Below are positions 1 to 9,405 of a stretch of DNA of 64,000 nucleotides, piece by piece. The notes beneath the pieces are model-generated. The model was not told where the DNA came from. It saw nothing but the letters and a program-made list of their open reading frames with translations, and did no database searches. Within the stretch, counting starts at the first letter, position 1. Each line of letters starts with the position of its first letter. This DNA comes from Planktosalinus sp963975935 (GTDB lineage: Bacteria; Bacteroidota; Bacteroidia; Flavobacteriales; Flavobacteriaceae), in NCBI GenBank assembly GCA_963975935.1, contig CAXBIQ010000006.1:1-64000 (forward strand). Direction: 5' to 3'. A program made the translations under genes and the position numbers.

Positions 1-1
1 C

Positions 2-55
2 CGTGAAGACGATACTGACAAAGAATTCAGAGGACATTTTACATTGAAGCGATAA
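2..55 (+). CDS. 3' end of an upstream gene (partial)
   Basis: An open frame enters from the left edge and stops at TAA 53-55, giving 17 residues that end in FRGHFTLKR. The stop lies 15 bases before the PorP/SprF start, so the two are probably co-transcribed. The fragment is too short to identify. Genes before PorP/SprF in Bacteroidota are often large adhesin or gliding-type surface proteins, but that is inference from context only. Confidence 0.5.
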   Translation, partial: REDDTDKEFRGHFTLKR

Positions 56-70
56 ATTAATTAGTTACCC

Positions 71-1078
71 ATGAACTTAAAAAAAAGCACCTACATCTTA
101 TTATTTTTTGCATTGATATTTCAATTTTCAAATGCACAAGATGGCATACCTGTTTATTCAGATTACTTTGCTGATAACTTATATATATTACACCCTTCAA
201 TGGCCGGAGCGGCCAACTCAGGGCAAATAAGACTAACAGCAAGACAACAGTGGTTTGATCAGAACAACGCACCCAATTTACAAACCCTTGCGGCCAATGT
301 AAGATTGGGCGAGCAATCCGGATTGGGGGCAATTGCCTTTAATGATAAAAACGGTTTTCACTCTCAGGTGGGGGCATACCTTACCTATGCACACCATTTA
401 AACTTTTCACGAAGTGATGTTGATTTGAATCAGTTGTCATTTGGTTTAAGTGCCGGTATAGTACAGACAAGGCTGGACGAAACAAATTTTGATTTGACAG
501 ACTTTGATCCGGTTATTGCCGGAATATTGCAAAGCACATCCTATTTTAACATAGATGTTGGTGCCTCATACAACCTTATGGACGTTTCTATGCACTTTAC
601 TGTTAAGAATTTAATTTTTCAAAACAGGAATTTGTTTACTGAAGAATTTGAATCAAATAATCAACGCAGGTATTTGTTTTCCGGTTCTTACACCTTTGGT
701 GGGAAAGCATACTCTGATTGGACCTATGAGCCTTCTTTCTTACTTCAGTTTTTTGAGAGAACAAATGAATCTGCTGTGGATGTAAACTTCAAGGCATACT
801 ACAAGACTGATTTTGGACGTCTGTGGGGCGGCTTGTCTTACCGCAGAAGTTTTGATGGTGCTGAGTTTTTAAATGGTTCCAGTGTCTCAAGTCAAAAGCT
901 TCAATACCTTTCACCGGTATTGGGTATAAATTACAATAAATTTATGTTTGCGTATACATATTCCTATCAAATAGGGGAGGTAAAATTTGACAATGGAGGC
1001 TTCCACCAAATCACTTTAGGCTTTAATTTTATGGATCGAGGCACAGCTTATGATTGTAACTGTCCTGCAGTAAATTAA
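71..1078 (+). CDS. PorP/SprF family type IX secretion membrane protein
   Basis: This 335-residue outer-membrane beta-barrel protein belongs to the PorP/SprF family, which assists the type IX secretion and gliding machinery and often serves a surface protein encoded just upstream. Residues 1-22 form a signal peptide ending in SNAQ. The mature N-terminus has the family pattern of an early NxYxxxPSxAG-like segment (NLYILHPSMAGA, about residues 36-47) followed by alternating barrel strands. Length is normal for the family. The start has no Shine-Dalgarno sequence, as usual in this phylum. It converges on murI with only 9 bases between the stops. The client protein would be the truncated gene at the left edge, which is inference. 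Confidence 0.88.
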   Translation: MNLKKSTYILLFFALIFQFSNAQDGIPVYSDYFADNLYILHPSMAGAANSGQIRLTARQQWFDQNNAPNLQTLAANVRLGEQSGLGAIAFNDKNGFHSQVGAYLTYAHHLNFSRSDVDLNQLSFGLSAGIVQTRLDETNFDLTDFDPVIAGILQSTSYFNIDVGASYNLMDVSMHFTVKNLIFQNRNLFTEEFESNNQRRYLFSGSYTFGGKAYSDWTYEPSFLLQFFERTNESAVDVNFKAYYKTDFGRLWGGLSYRRSFDGAEFLNGSSVSSQKLQYLSPVLGINYNKFMFAYTYSYQIGEVKFDNGGFHQITLGFNFMDRGTAYDCNCPAVN

Positions 1079-1087
1079 GGAATATTG

Positions 1088-1876
1088 CTAAAAGTCAAGA
1101 TACGTAATTGAAATATTTTTCTGATGCTTTTTTAGCAGGTCCTTAAGTGTCTCAGTTTTTGCATTTGTATAAAAAAGAGAAGCTGTTTTATGACGTATCA
1201 AGGTTTCTAATTTGTTGCTTTTCAATATCGCTTTTGTCTGTTTAGCAACAGCCCTTCCGGAATCGATTATGGTAACATCCTCAGGAAGCATTTTTTTTAA
1301 TTGCGGGATTAAATAAGGGTAGTGGCTACACCCCAATACCAAATAGTCTATTTGGGCTTCCAGCATCGGGTTTAAATACTTGGAGAGTAAGGTAGTCATT
1401 TCCGGTGAATACAACTTGCCATTTTCAATTAAAGGAACCAGTCCTTCCCCTATTACTTCAATTACATTTATATTTTGCGCATACAATTCTGATGTCTTGC
1501 TGAACAAATCACTTTTAAGGGTTCCTTTGGTAGCCAGTATCCCTACTTGTTTTGTTTTTGTTTTTAAGGCAGCAGGCTTTATGGCAGGTTCAATCCCTAT
1601 AAAGGGGATTGAATAGTTTTTCCGTAAATAATCAATGGCATTTGTTGTTGCAGTATTACAAGCAACAACTATAATTTTTGCATCTAAAGAAATTAGCTTT
1701 TCAGTATTTTTTATACTTAAACGAATTATATCTTCCCTGCTTTTATGGCCATAAGGGGCATTTTTACTGTCTGCTAGGTAGATAGTTTGCTCATATGGCA
1801 TTAAAGCATTAATCTCTTTCCAAATAGAAGTTCCGCCCACACCTGAATCAAAAATACCAATGCGATTATTTTTCAT
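1088..1876 (-). CDS. murI: glutamate racemase
   Basis: MurI interconverts L- and D-glutamate to supply D-Glu for peptidoglycan, in the cytoplasm. The 262-residue protein opens with IGIFDSGVGGTS and carries the two catalytic cysteines in VACNTAT and LGCSHYP. I chose the ATG at 1876 over an in-frame one at 1906 because the longer form adds ten hydrophobic residues not seen in the family and would begin inside a rho-independent terminator (1885-1919). It is the last gene of the leftward envelope cluster but is separated from ompH by that terminator, so it is probably expressed partly by readthrough or from its own promoter. Confidence 0.95.
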   Translation of the reverse strand: MKNNRIGIFDSGVGGTSIWKEINALMPYEQTIYLADSKNAPYGHKSREDIIRLSIKNTEKLISLDAKIIVVACNTATTNAIDYLRKNYSIPFIGIEPAIKPAALKTKTKQVGILATKGTLKSDLFSKTSELYAQNINVIEVIGEGLVPLIENGKLYSPEMTTLLSKYLNPMLEAQIDYLVLGCSHYPYLIPQLKKMLPEDVTIIDSGRAVAKQTKAILKSNKLETLIRHKTASLFYTNAKTETLKDLLKKHQKNISITYLDF

Positions 1877-1884
1877 GGATATAA

Positions 1885-1919
1885 AAATAAAAAAACTGCC
1901 CGACAAAAGACGGGCAGTT
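1885..1919 (-). terminator. rho-independent terminator of the ompH operon
   Basis: On the minus strand a 9-bp perfect stem (AACTGCCCG / CGGGCAGTT, 1911-1919 with 1894-1902) with an 8-base loop is followed by a T-rich tract. It lies between the ompH stop (1946) and the murI start (1876) and supports the shorter murI start. Confidence 0.85.
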
Positions 1920-1945
1920 AGTTTAATTTATGAATGGGTTTAAAA

Positions 1946-2452
1946 TTAAATTCCCAATTCTTTTTTTACAGCAGCTAGTAAATCCTCTCCGTCAGAGACA
2001 ATAAGACCGCTTCCGGGTGTAGCATCCATTACATATTGAATGCCTTTGTCTTTTGCTACTTTTTGAATTGCGGCTCTGGCCTTTTCAAAAAGTGGCGAAA
2101 ACAGGTCAGCTTCTTTTTTACGCAAGTCCTGAGCTGCATTTTGACGGTATTCACCTATTTTTTGTTGAGCACCTTGAACCTCTTCAAGTCTTTTTTGGTT
2201 TTCAGCCTCTGTTTTGGATTCGGCTTCAGCATCATAACGAACATACTTAGCTTCTAATTCTTTTTGCATTGATGTCAATTCTGCATCATATGTCTTTCTG
2301 ATACGTTCCAACTCGTTTTGAGCAGCTTTTGTCTCGGGCATTGCTTCTATTAATGCTTGTGTATCGATATGAGCCATTTTTTGAGCATTGACAAAACTTG
2401 TAGCCCCTACCATCAGCACTAACGCTACGAATAATGATTTCATGTGTTTCAT
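1946..2452 (-). CDS. OmpH/Skp family periplasmic chaperone
   Basis: Skp-type chaperones hold unfolded outer-membrane proteins in the periplasm and hand them to the Bam machine. The 168-residue protein has a signal peptide (residues 1-23, ending VNAQ), a short beta segment (MAHIDTQALIEAMPE), a long charged coiled-coil arm (about residues 45-120) and a C-terminal strand/helix (IQYVMDATPGSGLIVS) that closes the trimerisation body. It is 63 bases downstream of a second OmpH-like gene and follows bamA, the classical arrangement. An ATG three codons in (2443) is an alternative start; the signal peptide works with either. Confidence 0.92.
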   Translation of the reverse strand: MKHMKSLFVALVLMVGATSFVNAQKMAHIDTQALIEAMPETKAAQNELERIRKTYDAELTSMQKELEAKYVRYDAEAESKTEAENQKRLEEVQGAQQKIGEYRQNAAQDLRKKEADLFSPLFEKARAAIQKVAKDKGIQYVMDATPGSGLIVSDGEDLLAAVKKELGI

Positions 2453-2515
2453 TGTAAAATTAATTAAGTGTTAAAGTGTTTGATTAAAAATTTGTAATTA
2501 TACTAGTTAAGGTTT

Positions 2516-3553
2516 TTATTTACTGTCACCGCTGCCATCTCCCTCATCGTCTCCTGCTGTTTGAGGGGGCGCATTGTTATTTCCTCTTGCATTCATAATA
2601 GAGTCCTGTCTTCTTTGTCTTTCCTCAAGGATTTGATTTCTTCTTGCTTCTTGTTCTGCTTTTCTTGCATCCCTGATGGAATCCTGAACCCTTCTTCTTT
2701 CTTCTATTATTTGTTCTCGTGTGGGTGTCTCAGAATTAGAGGTATTATTTTTACCATCTATTTCAGGTTCTTCGTCACCTTCTTCGGTATTTCCTTGATT
2801 TCTTTCTTCCAGAATGCGATTGCGTCTTTCTTCAAATTCTCTTTGCTTGGCATCTCTTATGGAGTCTCTCACCCTTCTGCGCTCTTCTAAAAGGGCCTCT
2901 CTTTCTTTTTTCTTGTCTTCAATTAATTGCTCCCTTTCAGTAAGTGCTTTATCTTGTTCTCCTGAGAGTGCATCGCGCTTTTCAATATCCCTTTTATCCT
3001 GTCTGCTTTCAGCCTGAGTTCTTTTTGCTGCCCTGGTGATGCTTCTGATAATTTGATCACTAATGTCATTTCTCTCAGCGGCATAGAGCATTACAACGTC
3101 TGCTGATTTGTCAAAAATAAAGTCATATTCCCTGTTTCCTGCTATTTCCTGAACAGCGTTAAATACCTGGTCCTGGATGGGTTGTACCAATTGTCTTTTT
3201 TGAATAATCAAATCTCCATTTGGGCCAAAACGGTCTTGCTGGTATTGAAACAATTCATCTTCTTTAATTTTTATATCCTCTTCTCTTTCTTCAACAAGCT
3301 CGGGAGTTAAAAGAACCCTTTCATTACTCAAATTGATTTTTAACTGGTCTATTTCTTTTTGCATCTTTTCAATATCCTTTTTCCAGCGTTGTACCTTCCC
3401 TTCAAGTTGAATAGAGGCCTCTTGATATTCAGGAACATTTTCAAGAATATATTCCATATCGATATATCCAATTCTTACACCTCTTTGTGATTGCGCTTCA
3501 AACACACAAGTGAAAAGAAGGATTGCAGCGAGAAAAAATAACTTGTTTTTCAT
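2516..3553 (-). CDS. OmpH/Skp family protein with extended charged repeat tail
   Basis: This is a second Skp-like chaperone, but at 345 residues it is about twice the usual length. Residues 1-22 are a signal peptide (ending QSQ), 25-40 give the Skp strand (VRIGYIDMEYILENVPEY), and 45-125 form the coiled coil. Residues 126-165 match the end of the Skp fold (YDFIFDKSADVVMLYA). The extra C-terminal 180 residues are highly charged and contain two copies of a 29-residue unit beginning EERRR (residues 223-251 and 284-312) separated by an acidic linker. The tail is probably an extended helix; its role is unknown. The gene lies between bamA and the shorter ompH in one operon. Confidence 0.88.
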   Translation of the reverse strand: MKNKLFFLAAILLFTCVFEAQSQRGVRIGYIDMEYILENVPEYQEASIQLEGKVQRWKKDIEKMQKEIDQLKINLSNERVLLTPELVEEREEDIKIKEDELFQYQQDRFGPNGDLIIQKRQLVQPIQDQVFNAVQEIAGNREYDFIFDKSADVVMLYAAERNDISDQIIRSITRAAKRTQAESRQDKRDIEKRDALSGEQDKALTEREQLIEDKKKEREALLEERRRVRDSIRDAKQREFEERRNRILEERNQGNTEEGDEEPEIDGKNNTSNSETPTREQIIEERRRVQDSIRDARKAEQEARRNQILEERQRRQDSIMNARGNNNAPPQTAGDDEGDGSGDSK

Positions 3554-3588
3554 AATCGTGGTTGTTTAGAGAAAATATCGTGCCAAAA

Positions 3589-6138
3589 TTAAAATTGTTG
3601 CCCTATGATAAAGTGAGTTTCCCATCCATTTGCTCCTTCAGTACCCGGAATAGGGTCAAACCCATATCCAAAATCAATACCCAACAATCCAAACGCTGGC
3701 ATAAATATACGAATTCCTGCGCCGGCTGAACGATTTATTTGAAACGGATTGTAATCTTTGAATCCGTTATAAGTCGCTCCGCCTTCAATAAAGGTGAGTG
3801 CATATATTTGCGCCATTCCTTCAAGGGTAATAGGGTATCGCAATTCTAACGAAAATTTGTTAAAAATAGTATTTCCGTCTTGAGGTGACAAAGATTGGTT
3901 AGGATATCCTCTCAAGGAGATGATTTCCCTTCCGTCCAGACTAAAAGCTCCAAGGCCGTCACCTCCCATAAAGAAACGCTCAAAAGGCGGAATACCCCTG
4001 TCTAGATTATAGGCACCCAAAAAGCCAAATTCAGCTTGTGGTCTCAAAATAAGTTTATCAACAATGCGGGTATACCAGGTTCCTTTAAACTTGATTTTGT
4101 AGTATTCCAACCAGTTAAAACGTTCTTGGTCTATTAAACTCTGGTCTGGAGTGCCGTCCGGATTTTGAAACTCAGGATCACTGCTCAATGTACTATATTT
4201 TACATCATTAAACAAGGAGTAGGGGGGTGTTAATTTAGCGGTAATACTAAAATCTGAACCACCTAGCGGATACACCGGATTTGTAAATGTATTGTTTCTG
4301 CTGAGACCAATGGTGTATGCAAGGTTGTTAGAAAACCCGTTACCAAAGGTAAACAGTCCTGTATTATAGTTTTGAAGGTTATAATGCTGAAAACTCAATG
4401 CATGCGAAAGTACAAAGTGGTCATCAGGCCATTGCAATCTTTTTGCAAGGCCAATGGAGCCCCCGGTAATTAAAAAGCTTCTGTCCTTGTCTGCTTCCCG
4501 AGATTGGAAGTCATACAGGAATTGTATGGTGTGGGAAAATGAAAAACTGAACTGAACCGGTTTTTTTCCTCCCAACCAAGGTTCTACCAATGACAAACTA
4601 TAGGTTTGGTAAAAGCTGCTGGCTTGGGCTCTTAACGAAAGTTTTTGACCGTCACCCATAGGTAAGGGTTTGTATGCATCGCCATTGAATATGTTACGCA
4701 GTGAGAAATTGTTGAATGAGAGACCCAGCGTTCCCACAAAGCCGCCACCGCCATAACCTCCCTGAAGCTCAATCTGGCTCGCGCCTTTTTCTTCTACAGT
4801 GAACTGCATATCCAGTGTGCCGGCATCGGGATCAACATTTTGAAAATCAGGTCGGATGTTTTCGGCGTCAAAGAAGCCAAGTTGACCCAGTTCCCTGATA
4901 GTTCTTACCACATTAGTTTTGCTGTATTTCTGGCCGGGTCTTACACGTAATTCCCTGTATATTACATGGTCATTTGTTTTGTCATTTCCCACCACGGTAA
5001 CATTGTTAAAATAAGCAAGTTTCCCTTCATAAATCCTGACTTCAAAATCAATGGTGTCATTTTGAACATTTACTTCAACAGGATTTATGCGAGAGAATAA
5101 ATAGCCGTTGTTTTGATAAGCGTTGGTAATATCATCTGCATCAGGGTTTGTGTCATCAGCGATTCTTTTTTGCAACAAGACGCCGTTATAAACATCACCT
5201 CTTTTGATACCCATAAAGTTTCTCAGTTCCTGATCTGTATAAACACTGTTGCCAATAAACCTTAGGTCACCAAAATAGTGTTTTCTGCCTTCCTCAACTT
5301 CGATAAAGAGTTCAATGTTTTTTTCATCAATTACAGCCAGGGAATCTGAAATAATGCGGGCATCGCGAAAACCATTTTCCTTATACTTGGAGACGAGAGA
5401 AACTTTATCCTCTTCATAATCTGCCGCGATGTATTTTGATCGTTTTAAAAAACGGAGCAGGTTTTTCTGTTTGGTGTTTTTCATCGCCTTTCTCACTTTT
5501 GCGTCACTGAGCTCTGAGTTTCCTGCAATATTGATATTCTTAATTTTAACTTTCTGGCCTTTTTCAATGGCTATTTTTAAATCCTGTCCAACTTCTGAAC
5601 CGGTTGAATCTATAACCGGAGAAGAACTAATGACTGCCTCAGCATTCAAAAATCCTTTGTCTTTGTATTTTTTTTCAATAAAATTTTGTGTGGTAGTAAT
5701 GAGGTTTTTTGTGACTTTAGTACCTTTTGTCAACTTTATCTCATTACGCAGCTCTTTGGTTTTCCCTTTTCTTAATCCGGTTATGGAAACTTCATTTAAG
5801 GTGGGGAGTTCTGTAATGTTGATTTCAAGATCCACAACATCTCCTTCAATGTTTGTGACATAAATGTTTACATCACTAAAGAGGTTTTCGTCCCACAACT
5901 TTTTAATAACACTGCTAATGCGATCACCGGGAATATAGACTTGCTCACCTTCTTTTAAACCGGCAAATGTGATTACAGTGAGTTCATTAAAACTCTGGGC
6001 ACCGGCCACGGATATTTTACCAATGGTATATTTTTTTCCGGTATCCATTGGGTTTTGTTGAGAGAAAACCAGCAAAGGCAATGATAGGATTAGAAATAAA
6101 GTATAAATTGATTTCATGCGTTTTGATAATGAAACCAT
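3589..6138 (-). CDS. bamA: outer membrane protein assembly factor BamA
   Basis: BamA is the Omp85 barrel that inserts beta-barrel proteins into the outer membrane. The 849-residue form has a signal peptide (ending VFSQQ), a series of POTRA domains over roughly residues 30-430 and a C-terminal 16-strand barrel that ends in phenylalanine (IIGQQF), as expected for a barrel signal. I prefer the ATG at 6138, one base after the uppS stop, over an in-frame ATG at 6168 that would overlap uppS by 29 bases; an ATG at 6117 directly before the signal peptide is also possible. It is co-transcribed with uppS and the ompH genes. Confidence 0.95.
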   Translation of the reverse strand: MVSLSKRMKSIYTLFLILSLPLLVFSQQNPMDTGKKYTIGKISVAGAQSFNELTVITFAGLKEGEQVYIPGDRISSVIKKLWDENLFSDVNIYVTNIEGDVVDLEINITELPTLNEVSITGLRKGKTKELRNEIKLTKGTKVTKNLITTTQNFIEKKYKDKGFLNAEAVISSSPVIDSTGSEVGQDLKIAIEKGQKVKIKNINIAGNSELSDAKVRKAMKNTKQKNLLRFLKRSKYIAADYEEDKVSLVSKYKENGFRDARIISDSLAVIDEKNIELFIEVEEGRKHYFGDLRFIGNSVYTDQELRNFMGIKRGDVYNGVLLQKRIADDTNPDADDITNAYQNNGYLFSRINPVEVNVQNDTIDFEVRIYEGKLAYFNNVTVVGNDKTNDHVIYRELRVRPGQKYSKTNVVRTIRELGQLGFFDAENIRPDFQNVDPDAGTLDMQFTVEEKGASQIELQGGYGGGGFVGTLGLSFNNFSLRNIFNGDAYKPLPMGDGQKLSLRAQASSFYQTYSLSLVEPWLGGKKPVQFSFSFSHTIQFLYDFQSREADKDRSFLITGGSIGLAKRLQWPDDHFVLSHALSFQHYNLQNYNTGLFTFGNGFSNNLAYTIGLSRNNTFTNPVYPLGGSDFSITAKLTPPYSLFNDVKYSTLSSDPEFQNPDGTPDQSLIDQERFNWLEYYKIKFKGTWYTRIVDKLILRPQAEFGFLGAYNLDRGIPPFERFFMGGDGLGAFSLDGREIISLRGYPNQSLSPQDGNTIFNKFSLELRYPITLEGMAQIYALTFIEGGATYNGFKDYNPFQINRSAGAGIRIFMPAFGLLGIDFGYGFDPIPGTEGANGWETHFIIGQQF

Positions 6139-6139
6139 A

Positions 6140-6880
6140 TTAGTTAAGTTGATCACTAGTTTTTCCAAATCTTCTTTCTCGGTTTTGATAATTTATAATT
6201 GCTTCAAAAAGATTTTCTTTATGAAAATCCGGCCAAAGCACTTCTGTAAAGTAAAGCTCAGCATATGCAATTTGCCATAGCAAAAAGTTGCTAATGCGCT
6301 GTTCTCCACTGGTTCTAATGAGTAAATCTACATCGGGTAAATTTAGCGTGTAAAGATGCTCATTTATAATTGTTTCGTCAATTTTTTCGATGGAAATTAT
6401 ATTATTTTTAACTTTATGGCATAGTTCCTTCACAGCCTGCGTTATTTCTTCCCTGGAGCCATAACTTAAAGCTAAAGTCAGCACCATTTTATCGTTGTTT
6501 TTTGTTTTTTCAATAACTTCCAGAAGCTCTTTATTGGCTTTTGAAGGCAATGCATTTATATTTCCAATGGCATTGAGCCGGATACCGTTCTCCTGAAGCG
6601 TTTTAATTTCTTTTTTTAAGGAAGAGACGAGGAGGTTCATCAAGGTTTTGACTTCCATTTTGGGTCTATTCCAGTTTTCAGTAGAGAATGCATAGAGCGT
6701 CACATATTGAATCCCCAAGTCACCACATCCTTCAACGACTTCTTTCACGGCATTGGCTCCCTTTTCATGACCTGCAGTGCGGAACAAACCCTTGAGTTTT
6801 GCCCAGCGGCCATTTCCGTCCATAATCACGGCAAGGTGAATAGGTAGTTTTGATTTGTCTATTTGATTGACTAAACTCAT
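6140..6880 (-). CDS. uppS: isoprenyl transferase (undecaprenyl diphosphate synthase)
   Basis: This cis-prenyltransferase makes undecaprenyl diphosphate, the lipid carrier for peptidoglycan and O-antigen. The 246-residue protein has the diagnostic MDGNGRWAK motif with catalytic Asp near the N-terminus, an FSTENWNRP segment and the C-terminal LLIRTSGEQRISNFLLWQ substrate-binding motif. The start at 6880 (MSLVNQIDKSKLP) fits related proteins better than the ATG two codons upstream at 6886. It sits tightly between the DUF6089 gene and bamA, so it is part of the same operon. Confidence 0.95.
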   Translation of the reverse strand: MSLVNQIDKSKLPIHLAVIMDGNGRWAKLKGLFRTAGHEKGANAVKEVVEGCGDLGIQYVTLYAFSTENWNRPKMEVKTLMNLLVSSLKKEIKTLQENGIRLNAIGNINALPSKANKELLEVIEKTKNNDKMVLTLALSYGSREEITQAVKELCHKVKNNIISIEKIDETIINEHLYTLNLPDVDLLIRTSGEQRISNFLLWQIAYAELYFTEVLWPDFHKENLFEAIINYQNRERRFGKTSDQLN

Positions 6881-6886
6881 CAGCAA

Positions 6887-7582
6887 TTAAAAAGCACAAT
6901 AACAAGGTTTTCTTCCAAACATCACCGTTAGGTTAATACCGGCAAATACATACCAGTCATTACTGTTCAGGTTTCCAAATTGCAGATTGGGATTTCCTTC
7001 CTTTTCTCCAGTGGGATTGCTTCCGTCAAGGTTGTCAGTAAAAGTATACCGGGCGCCTATTTCAATGCCCGCTACCATAAACCTCCCAACGGTTGCTTTA
7101 TAACCCACAACCATAGGTATGGCAAAAGCCCAATCGTTATCATATTTTTTTATTTGGTTGTTTCTCGGGTCCAAAAATAAGCTTTCATAATTAAAATAGG
7201 TAATTCCTGTGTATAAATATGGTGCTTGCTGCGGTTTGGAACTGTGTGTGTTAAATTCCCAAAAAGTATATTCAATACCCAGAGACAATTCTTTGACGCT
7301 ATTGTCAAAGGAAAAGCCCCTTGCCAATCTCCTGTCATCATCTGCATCTGCATCATCAGCATTTAGGGATGCCACAAGTGCTGTAAAGCGAAAAGAATGC
7401 CGGGGGCTCCTGTTCCACCTGAAAAGTGCACCAAAAGCCAAATCATTTGGGGCGATATAGTTTGTTGGGCCCACATCCCCAATATAATTTACACCACCCA
7501 CCGTGCCACCTATTTCATAGGTCTGGGAGTGTGATGCCTGTATACAGAATAAAATAATTAATGCGGTTGCAAAATGCTTCAT
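6887..7582 (-). CDS. DUF6089-type outer membrane beta-barrel protein
   Basis: The 231-residue protein has a signal peptide (MKHFATALIILFCIQASHSQ) and alternating strands with a conserved GGVNYIGDVG segment, typical of the small barrel family annotated DUF6089 that sits between nadK and uppS in Flavobacteriia. I moved the start to the ATG at 7582 because the 22 residues before it are not signal-peptide-like. It ends in CYCAF, with a terminal aromatic residue as in other barrels. Its exact function is not known; the location suggests a role linked to envelope assembly. Confidence 0.82.
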   Translation of the reverse strand: MKHFATALIILFCIQASHSQTYEIGGTVGGVNYIGDVGPTNYIAPNDLAFGALFRWNRSPRHSFRFTALVASLNADDADADDDRRLARGFSFDNSVKELSLGIEYTFWEFNTHSSKPQQAPYLYTGITYFNYESLFLDPRNNQIKKYDNDWAFAIPMVVGYKATVGRFMVAGIEIGARYTFTDNLDGSNPTGEKEGNPNLQFGNLNSNDWYVFAGINLTVMFGRKPCYCAF

Positions 7583-7681
7583 AAACCTTAAAAGTTTGCA
7601 AATATAACAATTATGTTTGCTCTGCAACAGGCAAAGCAAAATACTCACACTTGATTAACAAAAATTGAGGTGATTTATTGC

Positions 7682-8575
7682 CTAGTTTCTCTTGTCCTCA
7701 CCCCATAAAAGTTTTTTACGCAGCGTTTTGATGAAACTATCCTCGTGAAGTTGAATCATTTTTAAGGTAAATGGGGATTTTTTAATGGTAATCTCGGTTT
7801 CATTGGAAAGCGTGGCAATACGTGAGTCGAGCGAAACAAGATAATTGTCTTCACGACCGGTGACTTTGAGTTTGATTTCAGTGGAATCAGGAATAACAAT
7901 GGGTCTCGCATTGAGGTTGTGCGGGGCTATGGGTGTTAATATAAAACTTGTTGAACTGGGTTCGAGCACAGGACCACCACAACTCAAAGAATAACCTGTT
8001 GAGCCGGTGGGAGTGGAGACAATGAGCCCGTCAGACCAATAAGAAGTGAGATACTCATCATTGAGATAGGTTTCCACTTTGATCATTGAAGTGGTATTTT
8101 TGCGGATGACGCTTATTTCGTTTAAAGCAAAATTCAGTGTTTTTATATCGTGGTGGTCCGGCGATACATCAATGCTTAAAAGTGTCCTTTCGGAAAGGGT
8201 GTAATCGCCATTCATTATTTTATCGACACAGCTGGTGATTTCCTCTTTTTGAATACTTGCCAAAAAGCCCAAACGACCGGTGTTGATCCCGGCAAAAGGA
8301 ATGTTTAAATCCTTGATGTAAGTAATTGACTTTAAAATAGTACCGTCACCACCAATACTGAAAAACAGATCAAAACCGGAATCCAGCTCCTTGAACGTAG
8401 GAAATTGGAGGTCTTGGGTGTCAATTTCCTTGTTTTCACTAATAAGGCTATGGAAGTTTTCTTCAATAAAAATGGACACATTGTTTTTGCTCAGGACATC
8501 TAAAAGGAGTTTGATATAAACACTTGAGTTTTCGTGGTAAAATTGTCCGTAAATTCCAACTTTTAGAGGTTTCAT
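7682..8575 (-). CDS. nadK: NAD kinase
   Basis: NAD kinase phosphorylates NAD+ to NADP+ in the cytoplasm. The 297-residue protein has the invariant GGDGT motif at residues 75-79, the GINTGRLGFLAS segment that follows, and the C-terminal TPTGSTGYSLSCGGP catalytic region. Length is typical. It lies between the CBS-domain gene and the DUF6089 gene, all leftward, which is the conserved flavobacterial order. Confidence 0.96.
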   Translation of the reverse strand: MKPLKVGIYGQFYHENSSVYIKLLLDVLSKNNVSIFIEENFHSLISENKEIDTQDLQFPTFKELDSGFDLFFSIGGDGTILKSITYIKDLNIPFAGINTGRLGFLASIQKEEITSCVDKIMNGDYTLSERTLLSIDVSPDHHDIKTLNFALNEISVIRKNTTSMIKVETYLNDEYLTSYWSDGLIVSTPTGSTGYSLSCGGPVLEPSSTSFILTPIAPHNLNARPIVIPDSTEIKLKVTGREDNYLVSLDSRIATLSNETEITIKKSPFTLKMIQLHEDSFIKTLRKKLLWGEDKRN

Positions 8576-8662
8576 GGCAAGTTGTTTGGTTTTTTATTGA
8601 TGTTTATTGGGTGAGTTTTTCTAATAATTTATTTTCTAATCAGCATTACTGACCACTGCCTC

Positions 8663-9319
8663 TTAAATATTAAGATATTTATCGAGATACTCTGACCGTT
8701 CTTTTAAATTATCGGTCCATTTATCTTCATCATGGCTGGAAATAATTTCATATCCATAACGCCTAAAAGTTTGTACAATGGCATTCATTCCCGTGTGACC
8801 GATTTTGATAGTGGTTTGTGTCTTTTCCCCTTCGATTTTTGAAACAAAAACCCCTAAGATTTTGGCATTGTTTGACTCGATAATCTGACAGATTTCACTA
8901 AAGGAGTAATCCCGCGAACCTTTTTGGATTTCAAGAATACCGCCATTTTCGTTAAGGAAAGGGGTGTTGTTGAAAAGGCTCATGATATCAGCAAGTTCAA
9001 AATATCCCATATAGTTGTTTTGCTCATCGAGCACCGGCATAATGTTGCTCGCGTGATTTGCAAAGGCTTCGATAATATCAAGCCAGTTTGTATCTTCTCT
9101 TACAAAAAAGGGCTCAAGGGCATATCTGAAATCGGAGAGTTTTTTGGTGGAGTCAAAACAATGTGCATCGGTTTCAGAAACACAGCCCACAAAAACACCT
9201 TCTTTTAAAACCGGGATATGGGAATAGGTCAACTGGTTGAATGCATTCTTGACATCCACCATCTCAGTGGCGATGTCAAAAGGGTCAATGTCTCTTATAA
9301 TATATAATTGAGTGTCCAC
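8663..9319 (-). CDS. CBS-domain protein
   Basis: A 218-residue cytoplasmic protein with a pair of CBS domains over about residues 5-125 (DIATEMVDVKNAFNQLTYSH, then EQNNYMGYFELADIMSLF) and a C-terminal alpha/beta region resembling an ACT-like regulatory fold (about 130-210). CBS pairs usually bind adenosyl ligands. It is first in the leftward nadK/bamA cluster, suggesting sensing of nucleotide state, but that is inference. It is divergent from pdxJ. Confidence 0.85.
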   Translation of the reverse strand: MDTQLYIIRDIDPFDIATEMVDVKNAFNQLTYSHIPVLKEGVFVGCVSETDAHCFDSTKKLSDFRYALEPFFVREDTNWLDIIEAFANHASNIMPVLDEQNNYMGYFELADIMSLFNNTPFLNENGGILEIQKGSRDYSFSEICQIIESNNAKILGVFVSKIEGEKTQTTIKIGHTGMNAIVQTFRRYGYEIISSHDEDKWTDNLKERSEYLDKYLNI

Positions 9320-9378
9320 GATTAAAATTTATTTCGCAAATTAATTAAAATAGTACAGATGGTCGTTATGCATCTTTG

Positions 9379-9386
9379 TATTTTTG
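9379..9386 (+). promoter_or_regulatory. -7 promoter element of pdxJ
   Basis: TATTTTTG fits the Bacteroidota -7 consensus TAnnTTTG and lies 19 bases before the pdxJ ATG. I see no TTG at the ideal -33 distance, so this is a partial match. Confidence 0.45.
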
Positions 9387-9405
9387 TAATTCAAAAGTAC
9401 AATTT

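Noticed and set aside
1877..1906. Longer murI start at 1906
   Set aside because: It lies within the ompH terminator and adds a non-conserved hydrophobic segment.
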